Assembly (NCBI GenBank): GCA_030683195.1
Contig: JAUXQA010000261.1
Span: forward strand, 1-10,713
Length of the DNA stretch: 10,713 bases
Source: Rhodoferax sp.
GTDB lineage: Bacteria > Pseudomonadota > Gammaproteobacteria > Burkholderiales > Burkholderiaceae_C
Direction of reading: 5' to 3'
Numbering within the stretch: the first letter of the stretch is position 1; the number at the start of each line of letters is the position of its first letter. This document shows, in pieces, positions 5,127-10,713 of this stretch. The notes below the pieces were generated by a model. It searched no databases. It was not told the origin of the DNA and saw only the letters and a program-made list of their open reading frames with translations. Position numbers and translations under genes: made by a program.

Positions 5127-7317
5127 CGAAGTAGCACGCGCCAGCGATGCGCTTCATCACCTTGACGCCAGTTGCACCCGTGACGAATGGCACAAAATTG
5201 GACGCGCTGCAATTGCTGCCGGACTGACCATTGGTGACCTGGACACATGGAGCGCAACAGGCTCCAACTACGGCGGGAGCAGTGATGTTAAAGCCGCCTT
5301 CAGGACAATCAAACCGGAGGGCGGAACTGGGGCCGGCACTCTGTTTCGATTGGCTAGTGCTGCTGGATGGCAGGTAGGCAAACCCAGCCCACGACCTGCA
5401 CCAGCACAGAACCGCAATACAGAACAACTCCGCAAGCCAGCACCAGGCATGAGTGCTGCTGACGTCTGGATCAGGTGCGAGCCTGCTACCAACCAGCACG
5501 CTTACATTGTGACCAAGGGTGCCGCTGGTGTGCCATTAGACGACCTGCGCGTGGTTGCCGCTGGTGACAGCCTTCAGATTGCCGGTCAGAGCATGGCCGG
5601 GTTCCTGATGGTGCCCGCGTATGCACCAGACGGTGAGCTACAGAGCGCCCAATTCATCCCCGCGTCCGGTACTGGCATGAAAGTAAACCTGCCCGGTGCG
5701 AGCATGGCAGGGGCTACTTTTACCGTTGGGCCGAATGTTGGCCCTGCCCATCTCTGCGAAGGTATCGGGGCTGCATGGGCCGTTTGGCAAGCCACAGGAC
5801 AGCGCGCCGTGTGTTGTTTCGGCTGGGGCAATGTTCGCCGTGTTGCAGTGGACATGCGGGAGCGTGATCCTGCCGCCCGTTTGGTACTGGTGCCTGACAC
5901 TGGCAAGGAACAGGATGCAGTAAAGATAGCAACAGAAGTTGGGGCTGCCATTGTTGCAATGCCTACTGGCTGGCCTGATAACTCGGACATTCACGACCTG
6001 ATGGCGCGCGAGGGTGGCGATGTGCTGGCGCTGCTGCTAGAGAACGCAACAGAGCCGCCCAGGCCTGCTCAGCGTTTGAAGTCCGTTTCAGTGTTTGACG
6101 TGATGACCAATCCCGCAAGGCCGACTGCGTTCGTTTGGGATGGCTACCTACCTCGCGGTGTTGTTTCTTTGTTTGGCGCTCATGGTGGCACAGGTAAGAG
6201 CACAGTCGCCCTGATGTTGGCAGTCTGCACTGTGTTGGGCAGGCCATTGTTCGGGGTGGCAACAGAGCAAAGCACAGCTCTTTTTGTAAGCCTTGAGGAT
6301 GGCGACAACATCGTACGGCACCGGCTGGCCGGTATCTGCCGGTCATGGGGAATTGATCCGGTAGAGCTTCATGGCCGCCTGCACATCGTTGACGGCACGG
6401 AGAACCCTGAACTATTTTGTGCCGAAACCCGTGGCTCTGGTGAGACTACTGCAAGCTACTTAGAGCTACGCAATCTTGTTCAATCTGAAAATATCGGGCT
6501 GGTGGTGGTGGACAACGCCAGCGATGCGTTCGGGGGTGATGAAATCCAACGCCGTCAAGTTCGCGCTTTCATGCGTGCGCTTGCTGATGTGGCGCGACTG
6601 ACAGCCTGCTCAGTTGTGTTACTCGCTCACGTTGACAAGGCGACAAGTCGTAACAAAAAGGCCGATGGCGGTGAGGGCTATTCTGGTTCGACTGCATGGC
6701 ACAACAGCGCACGGAGCCGCCTGTTCCTGACCCGTGGCGATAACGGCTTATTGACCCTTGAGCACCAAAAGAACAACCTTGGCAGGATGCGTGAGCCGTT
6801 AACGCTTGAATGGCTCGAAGGCGGTTTCCCACAAGTGGTGGCTGAAATTTGCTTTGATGGATCGCGCCAGCAAGGACGTGTTGATGATGACCGTGCGGCT
6901 GCATTACTTCGCTTGATAGCTGAGTTTGAAAGTCGCAAACAGTATTGCAGTCCGGCGCTGACCTCGCGCAATCACGTCTATGCTTTGCTCAAGAGTGAAC
7001 CGGCTTTCCAGATTCTCAAGTTGAAACAGGACGATACCAAGCGGATTGTGACGCAATGCCAGCGTGCCAAATGGATTGAGCCGCTTGACTACCGTAGCCC
7101 AGACCGAAAACCGCACCAAAGGTGGACGTTGACACCTGAGGGCTATAAGTTCGCTGGTTTAGCTGCGCCAACTGCGCCAACTTGCGCCAACTATCAAGAT
7201 GGCACGGATGGAACAGTTGGAACAAGGGGGGGTGCGCCAACCGCGCCAACTACCCTAGGGGGTGTGGGGGAGAGAGCGCACACAACAGATGGCGCAACAG
7301 GGGGTGTCAATCCATGA
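5119..7317 (+). CDS. Replication protein: PriCT_2, Toprim-like and RepA-type AAA ATPase domains
   Basis: 732-residue multidomain protein, probably the primase/helicase-like initiator of the element. Residues numbered from the ATG at 5119. About 12-84 is a PriCT_2-type domain (HLDASCTRDEWHKIGRAAIAAG then AAFRTIKPEGGTGAGTLFRLA). About 175-310 is Toprim-like, with E214 in LCEGIGAAWA and D260 in LVLVPDTGKEQD; the usual DxD pair is not evident, so primase activity is uncertain. About 340-575 is a RepA/AAA_25-type RecA fold ATPase: Walker A GAHGGTGKS (353-361), SLEDGDN (391-397), Walker B IGLVVVDN (459-466) and LLAHVDK (501-507). A winged-helix-like region follows (about 590-680), then a low-complexity tail with Ala-Pro-Thr and Asp-Gly-Thr repeats. 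It overlaps both neighbours, and iteron-like repeats lie upstream of the operon, consistent with replication of an excised circle. Confidence 0.88.
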   Translation: MLSEVARASDALHHLDASCTRDEWHKIGRAAIAAGLTIGDLDTWSATGSNYGGSSDVKAAFRTIKPEGGTGAGTLFRLASAAGWQVGKPSPRPAPAQNRNTEQLRKPAPGMSAADVWIRCEPATNQHAYIVTKGAAGVPLDDLRVVAAGDSLQIAGQSMAGFLMVPAYAPDGELQSAQFIPASGTGMKVNLPGASMAGATFTVGPNVGPAHLCEGIGAAWAVWQATGQRAVCCFGWGNVRRVAVDMRERDPAARLVLVPDTGKEQDAVKIATEVGAAIVAMPTGWPDNSDIHDLMAREGGDVLALLLENATEPPRPAQRLKSVSVFDVMTNPARPTAFVWDGYLPRGVVSLFGAHGGTGKSTVALMLAVCTVLGRPLFGVATEQSTALFVSLEDGDNIVRHRLAGICRSWGIDPVELHGRLHIVDGTENPELFCAETRGSGETTASYLELRNLVQSENIGLVVVDNASDAFGGDEIQRRQVRAFMRALADVARLTACSVVLLAHVDKATSRNKKADGGEGYSGSTAWHNSARSRLFLTRGDNGLLTLEHQKNNLGRMREPLTLEWLEGGFPQVVAEICFDGSRQQGRVDDDRAAALLRLIAEFESRKQYCSPALTSRNHVYALLKSEPAFQILKLKQDDTKRIVTQCQRAKWIEPLDYRSPDRKPHQRWTLTPEGYKFAGLAAPTAPTCANYQDGTDGTVGTRGGAPTAPTTLGGVGERAHTTDGATGGVNP
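7164..7250 (+). repeat. Five near-identical 9-mers (TGCGCCAAC) in the 3' end of the replication gene
   Basis: TGCGCCAAC occurs at 7164-7172, 7173-7181, 7183-7191 and 7233-7241, with CGCGCCAAC at 7242-7250. The first two and the last two are directly adjacent. Read in frame the adjacent pairs give Ala-Pro-Thr-Ala-Pro-Thr, while the third unit is in another frame (the extra T at 7182), so the DNA repeat is kept even where the protein repeat is not. Possible roles are a second initiator site or simple slippage expansion in a disordered tail. Confidence 0.6.
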
Positions 7318-7607
7318 ACGCGACAAACACACTGTTGCTGTGGAACTCTCAGACTGATGACGTATTGCTCAAGCCTTGGCCTGAGTTGGACAGGAGGCAC
7401 GGCGGTTATCGCAGCGGACTTGCCTGTTACACGGTGGTACAAAAGGCCAGCTTTGAGCACAGCAAAACGATCGTGTCTGTAGAAACCATGCACTGTGTGG
7501 TGCGAGATGGCACTCATACACAAAAGCTGCACGCTACTTTGTTGGGGCTGTCTGAGTACAGAGATGCCTATGCAGACGATATGCCGGAGGTTAACCGCCA
7601 TGATTGA
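7314..7607 (+). CDS. Small hypothetical protein downstream of the replication gene
   Basis: 97-residue soluble protein with no motif I recognise. It opens NATNTLLLWNSQTDDVLLKPWPELDRR, then YRSGLACYTVVQKASFEHSKTIVSVETMHCVVRDG, with beta-strand-like alternation and two cysteines, and ends acidic (EYRDAYADDMPEV). The ATG at 7314 overlaps the replication gene's TGA by four bases. The next gene begins eight bases before its own stop, with GGAGG inside this gene serving as ribosome site. It is real by operon context; the function is unknown. Confidence 0.55.
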   Translation: MNATNTLLLWNSQTDDVLLKPWPELDRRHGGYRSGLACYTVVQKASFEHSKTIVSVETMHCVVRDGTHTQKLHATLLGLSEYRDAYADDMPEVNRHD

Positions 7608-7764
7608 TTTATTTGGTCTGGATCAACAACCCCCAAGAACCAATGACCGCCTCGAAGCCGCCGCACTTGTGGATGTATCAAAGGCACTCAGAGCCCATCC
7701 TGCAGTTGGTTGGACAGAATGCCAGAACACAAGGGGGCGCTCACATGGCGCTTTCTGCCGCTGA
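7600..7764 (+). CDS. Probable N-terminal remnant of a VRR-NUC-type nuclease
   Basis: 54-residue frame with a good ribosome site (GGAGG at 7586-7590, about nine bases before the ATG). The sequence MIDLFGLDQQPPRTNDRLEAAALVDVSKALRAHPAVGWTECQNT resembles the start of VRR-NUC (PD-(D/E)XK-like) nucleases of phages and islands, where ALRAHPxVxWxERxNT is followed by GGRFVRFGWPGCxD and the catalytic EVK. Here similarity stops after ECQNT, and the frame ends about ten codons later with none of the catalytic motif. The nuclease is therefore probably inactive, truncated by a deletion or frameshift around 7725-7765. The family call rests on recalled motifs. Confidence 0.5.
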   Translation: MIDLFGLDQQPPRTNDRLEAAALVDVSKALRAHPAVGWTECQNTRGRSHGAFCR

Positions 7765-7838
7765 TTCTTGTGTGTTGCGCATTGACAGCAATCGATTAAT
7801 TTGACAAATGATTTAGGCGTTTATTTTGGAGTCAAACT

Positions 7839-8405
7839 ATGAACAAACGCAGCACGAATGACATGCACGCCCTGGATATTCGCAAGATTGCGCGTGTCGG
7901 TCTTTTGAGGACAGGTGGCTCATTCACCTTTCAATGGACGCGGGGCGGTACCGTGATAGCGAGCATTGGCGGCATTGTGGACAGTGCCAACAGCGTGACA
8001 TTGCATTACTGCATGCGCAGACCTGATGCTGAATGGCAGGACATGCGGTACCCGGTCATGATCGAATGGACGGCCTGCCACTATGGCGGAACCCGGCCAT
8101 GGTGGAACTGCCCTTGCTGTGCAAAGCGTGTCGCGGTGCTGTGGGGCGGCAGCACCTATGCCTGCCGGCAGTGCCAACAGATCAACTACGAGTCCACACG
8201 CACGACTGAATCCAGTAAACCCTTTGATCGGGCCGACAAGTTGCGCAAGCGGCTGGGCTGGGTGCCGGGTATTGCCCGAGGAATAGGTGAACGCCCTAAG
8301 GGAATGCACCTGACAACCTACTATCGACTGGCTCACAAGTACACAGTCCATGCGCAGGCTACATTTGAAAGCATGGAAAAGCTTTTCAGTCAGCTCAATC
8401 GCTAG
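7839..8405 (+). CDS. Zinc-ribbon protein of unknown function, phage/island type
   Basis: 188-residue protein. The N-terminal half is beta-rich (FTFQWTRGGTVIASIGGIVD, VTLHYCM). It is followed by a clear zinc ribbon: C91-P-C93-C94 and C109-x2-C112 in the segment NCPCCAKRVAVLWGG then YACRQCQQINYESTR. A basic helical region (DRADKLRKRLGW) and a short hydrophilic tail end the protein. Similar proteins without assigned role occur in many proteobacterial prophages and islands; nucleic-acid binding is a reasonable inference. GGAG at 7828-7831 lies seven bases before the ATG. It is separated from the replication operon by 74 bases, so it may have its own promoter, though I could not identify one. It is the last clear gene before the IS. 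Confidence 0.7.
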   Translation: MNKRSTNDMHALDIRKIARVGLLRTGGSFTFQWTRGGTVIASIGGIVDSANSVTLHYCMRRPDAEWQDMRYPVMIEWTACHYGGTRPWWNCPCCAKRVAVLWGGSTYACRQCQQINYESTRTTESSKPFDRADKLRKRLGWVPGIARGIGERPKGMHLTTYYRLAHKYTVHAQATFESMEKLFSQLNR

Positions 8406-8688
8406 GTGGGGCCGGGCTAGCTGTGGGCCAAAAGTAGGATTAATTTAGGTTTGAAGATGCCAAAATGGACAGCACAAAGCCAGCTTGCTTTTTACTGCAG
8501 TAGAAGTTGCCCTGCTCAACGACCATCATTCAGCAAAAGTATTATCAGCCGCTACTTACAGCGGGTTTGTTAGTTGATTGTGATCAACCAAATGGAGGGG
8601 CCAATAATCACACTTCATGATGGGCGAGATCAGGTGAAATTTCCGCCGACCTGTGGCAAACCAACAACTTTCCGCGCCAAGTGTGAAC
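8406..8688. other. Non-coding stretch between the zinc-ribbon gene and the IS
   Basis: No credible gene is seen on either strand. It contains a perfect 16-base palindromic element at 8573-8588 and a weak stem AAAGC (8476-8480)/GCTTT (8487-8491) followed by T residues that might end transcription. The right end of the integrated element may lie here or just beyond the IS, but no repeat of the left end long enough to mark an attachment site was found. Confidence 0.35.
8573..8588. repeat. Palindrome GTTGAT-TGTG-ATCAAC
   Basis: GTTGATTGTGATCAAC has two perfect 6-base arms around TGTG. The arm GTTGATT is the same heptamer found at 49-55 and 123-129 beside the integrase gene (and reversed at 76-82), so it may be a right-end counterpart of the integrase-proximal sites. 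This is suggestive only, as seven bases can match by chance. Confidence 0.4.
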
Positions 8689-8727
8689 TGAACCTGCCCC
8701 TGTTTGACGTACCGCTTAGCCGTTCCA

Positions 8728-9630
8728 TTATGCGGCCTTCAATTGCTGTGCCGCAGTCCAGCGTTCTTCAAACTTCATAGGACTGACATACCCCAACGTG
8801 GAGTGCAACCGGCTGTGGTTGTAGAACGTCAGCCAGTCAATCACTTCGTCCATTGCCTCTCGGCGAGTGGCAAACTTCTTCCCGTACAGCCTGCCCACTT
8901 TCAATCGACCCCACAGACTCTCCGTGGGTGCGTTGTCCCAGCAGTTGCCCTTGCGGCTCATTGAGCTTCTCATCTTGTAACCCGTGAGCGTGCTCTGGAA
9001 TTCATGCCCGCAATATTGGCTGCCACGGTCCGAATGGAAGATGACGCCAGGTGCCGGGTGACGCCTGAACCATGCCATCTTCAAAGCGTCGGTCACCAAG
9101 CTGCTTTGCATGTGCGCCTGCATGCTCCAGCCCACTACCTGACGGCTGAAGAGGTCAATGACGGCGGCCAGGTACAACCACCCCTCATCAGTGGCGATAT
9201 ACGTGATGTCGCCCGTCCAGACCTGATTGGGTGCAGCCGGGCTGAAGTTGCGCTGCACCAGGTCAGGAGCAATGGGCAGATGGTGCTTGCTGTCCGTGGT
9301 GACGACAAACTTGCGTTTGCACCGAGCGCGGATGCCGTGTTTCTTCATCAGACGGCGCACCCGCTCCTTGCCAACACGGTAACCTCGTGCGACCAGTTCT
9401 TTCCACATCTTTGGCCAGCCGTATTCCCCTTTGACCTCTGCATGGATGGCACGAATGTGCACCAGCAGCGCTTCGTCGCTCATGCGCCTATTGGCTCCTG
9501 GCTTTGTCGGTTTGTCCAACTTCTTGCGCCGCCAATGTTCAAAGTAACCACTGCCACTGACGCCCAATACGTCACAGGCCAGCGTGATGGGCCACCTTGC
9601 CTTGTGGCTGGCAATCCAGGCGTACTTCAC
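8728..9630 (-). CDS. IS3-family transposase OrfB (DDE integrase core)
   Basis: 300-residue catalytic half of the transposase. An N-terminal HTH_21-like region (about 45-100: EYGWPKMWKELVARGYRVGKERVRRLMKKHGI) precedes the rve integrase core. The DDE triad is visible: D141 in WTGDITYI, D201 in FHSDRGSQY and E237 in NAPTESLWGRLK, with 35 residues between the second D and E as expected for IS3. The C-terminal YNHSRLHSTLGYVSP is also typical. The nominal start is a GTG overlapping the orfA stop (GTGA), but in this family OrfB is usually made as an OrfAB fusion by -1 frameshifting. The fusion here would be 398 residues. The gene ends about 39 bases inside the IS end. Confidence 0.93.
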   Translation of the reverse strand: MKYAWIASHKARWPITLACDVLGVSGSGYFEHWRRKKLDKPTKPGANRRMSDEALLVHIRAIHAEVKGEYGWPKMWKELVARGYRVGKERVRRLMKKHGIRARCKRKFVVTTDSKHHLPIAPDLVQRNFSPAAPNQVWTGDITYIATDEGWLYLAAVIDLFSRQVVGWSMQAHMQSSLVTDALKMAWFRRHPAPGVIFHSDRGSQYCGHEFQSTLTGYKMRSSMSRKGNCWDNAPTESLWGRLKVGRLYGKKFATRREAMDEVIDWLTFYNHSRLHSTLGYVSPMKFEERWTAAQQLKAA

Positions 9631-9923
9631 AGAGATTCCCGTGCAACGTACGCCGTGGCTTTTTTTAAGATATCGCGCTCCATTTTTACGCGTGCCAGTT
9701 CAGCCCTCAATCGGGCCAACTCTATCTGCTCGGGGTTGACTGGCTTGTCACTGGCGCCTTTGAGTTGACCCTTGGAATTGAGCCTGACCCAGTTCTCCAG
9801 ACTGGCCTTAGGGATGCCCAGTATCTTTGCCGTCACTGAACATGTCTGTCCACTTTTGACCAGTCGCACTGCCTCCATCTTGAATTCCAGTGTGTACTTG
9901 GCCCGTCGTTTCACTTCACTCAT
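9627..9923 (-). CDS. IS3-family transposase OrfA (HTH and leucine zipper)
   Basis: 98-residue DNA-binding half of the transposase: a helix-turn-helix (YTLEFKMEAVRLVKSGQTCSVTAKILGIPKASLENWV, about 9-45) that recognises the IS ends, then a heptad-like leucine zipper (QIELARLRAELARVKMERDILKKA) for multimerisation. I chose the ATG at 9923 rather than the in-frame one at 9953 because AAGGAG (9930-9935) is six bases upstream. OrfA alone usually acts as a regulator, and fused to OrfB it forms the active transposase. It overlaps OrfB by four bases, and the frameshift site lies within its 3' end. Confidence 0.88.
   Translation of the reverse strand: MSEVKRRAKYTLEFKMEAVRLVKSGQTCSVTAKILGIPKASLENWVRLNSKGQLKGASDKPVNPEQIELARLRAELARVKMERDILKKATAYVARESL
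9660..9666 (-). other. Programmed -1 frameshift site (A7G) joining OrfA and OrfB
   Basis: On the minus strand seven A residues followed by G (TTAAAAAAAG) lie within the Leu-Lys-Lys codons of OrfA. Slipping back one base enters a frame that is open through to OrfB, reading KKSHGVRCTGISVKYAW, so an OrfAB fusion is possible. A7G is a classic IS3-family slippery site. No downstream structure was computed. Confidence 0.8.
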
Positions 9924-10075
9924 CGCTTTCTCCTTAAACTGATTTTTACCCATCAGCTAAGAAGTACGTTTTTCGGGGGCAAGGTCAAACGCCCGCTTCA
10001 GAGCGTAATGAATTTCGGTAGTGCAGCGAGTGCTGTACCCGCTTTGCAGCGTTGAACTAAACCGCTACGCGGTGA

Positions 10076-10543
10076 TTGGTCCTCACAGGGCTAGATCGCA
10101 GCCTTGATGGTGGCACTTGCGCGCAGAAGGCCACGCTACTCACCGCTTGCGGCGGCGGCAGTGACACATCCACCGTGGCTACCGCCCCGACATCACTTCA
10201 AACCACAGACACAACGGTGGGCACCGGTGCCATTGCTGCGTTAGGAAACACGGTCTCGGTAAACTACACCGGCTGGTTATACAACGCGTCTGCAACCAAT
10301 TTTCGTGGCACACAGTTTGACAGCTCGGTGGGCAAGCAAGCATTTCAATTCAAGTTGAGCGTGGGCAAGGTCATTGCGGGTTGGGATCAGGGCGTTGCCG
10401 GTATGAAGGTGGGCGGTACTCGCACCCTGATCATCCCCAGCGCCTTGGGTTATGGCAGCACCGGCACCGGCACCGGCGCCGGCAACGTCATTCCACCAAA
10501 TGCCGCTCTGGTGTTTACGGTGGATCTGTTGGCGGTGCAATAA
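10076..10543 (+). CDS. FKBP-type peptidyl-prolyl isomerase, 5' end probably damaged
   Basis: FKBP-domain protein, probably meant as a periplasmic lipoprotein that accelerates proline isomerisation during folding. The domain (about 43-154) carries the usual active-site residues: Y64 (VNYTGWLY), F81 and D82 (QFDSS), V99, I100 and W103 (GKVIAGWDQGV), Y126 (ALGYG) and F147 (ALVFTVDLL). A lipobox LTAC followed by GGGSD is at 22-28. However, the only in-frame start is a TTG, with no clear ribosome site, and the residues before the lipobox are polar with no lysine-rich/hydrophobic signal. In the next frame, 10095-10121 encodes IAALMVALA, like a signal core. Either a frameshift or a rearranged junction separates the domain from its original start, so export may be lost. 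Confidence 0.75.
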   Translation: MVLTGLDRSLDGGTCAQKATLLTACGGGSDTSTVATAPTSLQTTDTTVGTGAIAALGNTVSVNYTGWLYNASATNFRGTQFDSSVGKQAFQFKLSVGKVIAGWDQGVAGMKVGGTRTLIIPSALGYGSTGTGTGAGNVIPPNAALVFTVDLLAVQ

Positions 10544-10576
10544 GCCCCTGAACCAAATCAATTAACGAAAGAAAAA

Positions 10577-10678
10577 ATGTTTGATAAAAGCGGCAATTGG
10601 ATCTACCTTGAAACGTTCGATGAATTTGACAACGGCCTGTCCGAACTTATTGACCTCTGGTCCAGCAACGCAACCTAG
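10577..10678 (+). CDS. Short frame at the window edge, possibly interrupted by a stop
   Basis: 33-codon frame starting ATG at 10577 (MFDKSGNWIYLETFDEFDNG) and ending with TAG at 10676-10678. The same frame remains open after the TAG to the window end (AIKESALTHFK). It may be a gene with an in-frame amber stop, or simply a short hypothetical peptide downstream of the FKBP gene. No family is recognised and no strong ribosome site is seen. Confidence 0.3.
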   Translation: MFDKSGNWIYLETFDEFDNGLSELIDLWSSNAT

Positions 10679-10713
10679 GCCATCAAAGAATCTGCGCTCA
10701 CCCATTTCAAGGA

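Larger units (their letters stand above)
8689..9987 (-). mobile_element. Intact IS3-family insertion sequence (1299 bp)
   Basis: The ends are imperfect inverted repeats of about 33 bases (8689-8721 and 9955-9987) beginning TGAACCTGCCCC and TGACCTTGCCCC, sharing 23 of 33 positions including ACGTAC and CTTAGC blocks. The element is flanked by a 3-base direct repeat AAC (8686-8688 and 9988-9990), consistent with the IS3 subgroup and with a simple insertion without deletion. It contains overlapping orfA and orfB with a frameshift site. Both genes and both ends look intact, so it is probably recent and potentially active. The exact ISfinder name cannot be given from sequence alone. Confidence 0.9.

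Noticed and set aside
7719..7799. 26-codon hydrophobic frame MPEHKGALTWRFLPLILVCC overlapping the end of the VRR-NUC-like stub.
   Set aside because: Too short, with no clear ribosome site; hydrophobic runs can arise by chance. Kept only as a note in the nuclease finding.
7782..7829. Two TTGACA hexamers (7782-7787 and 7801-7806) that might be -35 elements for the zinc-ribbon gene.
   Set aside because: No acceptable -10 hexamer lies 16-18 bases downstream of either. The best option for the second would start transcription after the ribosome site.
8476..8495. AAAGC/GCTTT stem with T residues after the zinc-ribbon gene as a terminator.
   Set aside because: The stem is five pairs, mostly A-T, and 70 bases past the stop. 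Too weak to list as a terminator.
9004..9768. A 254-codon open frame on the plus strand across the IS.
   Set aside because: It is antisense to the transposase genes, whose motifs (HTH, DDE triad) are clear. It reads as a frame shadow.
1..10713. CRISPR arrays, tRNA or rRNA genes, retron or diversity-generating elements.
   Set aside because: No spaced repeats of CRISPR size, no tRNA T-loop/acceptor signatures, no rRNA-like sequence and no reverse transcriptase motif were found on either strand.

Overview
The window looks like a small integrated mobile element (genomic island, or satellite-like element) in a betaproteobacterium. Burkholderiales and possibly Comamonadaceae is my best guess, from mixed GC content, an IS3-family element of a type common in that group, and an FKBP-type lipoprotein gene at the right edge. 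No tRNA, rRNA or CRISPR array is visible, and the assignment rests on protein resemblance only.

Layout, left to right. Positions 1-193 hold an AT-rich control region with inverted and tandem repeats and a candidate promoter. A complete P4-type tyrosine integrase follows (194-1573). Next is a tightly coupled toxin-antitoxin block: a RelE/HigB-like (Gp49-type) toxin at 1627-1956, an XRE antitoxin at 1953-2291, a 50-residue BrnA-like antitoxin fragment at 2294-2446, and a second HigA-like antitoxin at 2443-2754. This is one toxin with three antitoxin-type genes. After a terminator-like hairpin (3041-3069) comes an AT-richer gene of unknown function (3097-3990). Positions 3986-4076 contain four iteron-like repeats spaced 22-23 bases apart. 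They lie just upstream of a seven-gene overlapping operon (4131-7764): a small HTH protein of excisionase/AlpA size, three small proteins (one with a membrane segment), a 732-residue PriCT_2/Toprim-like/RepA-type ATPase replication protein, another small protein, and what looks like the N-terminal stub of a VRR-NUC nuclease. A separate zinc-ribbon protein (7839-8405) ends the identifiable element genes.

An intact IS3-family insertion sequence (8689-9987, minus strand, 3-base AAC target duplication, A7G frameshift site) sits in the sequence to the right. Beyond it is an FKBP-type peptidyl-prolyl isomerase (10076-10543). Its lipobox is present but no hydrophobic signal segment is in frame, so its 5' end is probably broken. 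The start of another short reading frame follows at the window edge.

How it may work together (inference): the integrase and perhaps the small HTH protein handle excision and integration. The primase/helicase-like protein with the iteron array would allow replication of the excised circle, and the toxin-antitoxin block would stabilise the element. No capsid, portal, terminase, conjugation or relaxase gene is present here, which is why a satellite or non-self-transmissible island is the best description. I could not find a convincing direct repeat marking the two attachment sites, so the right boundary of the element is undefined.
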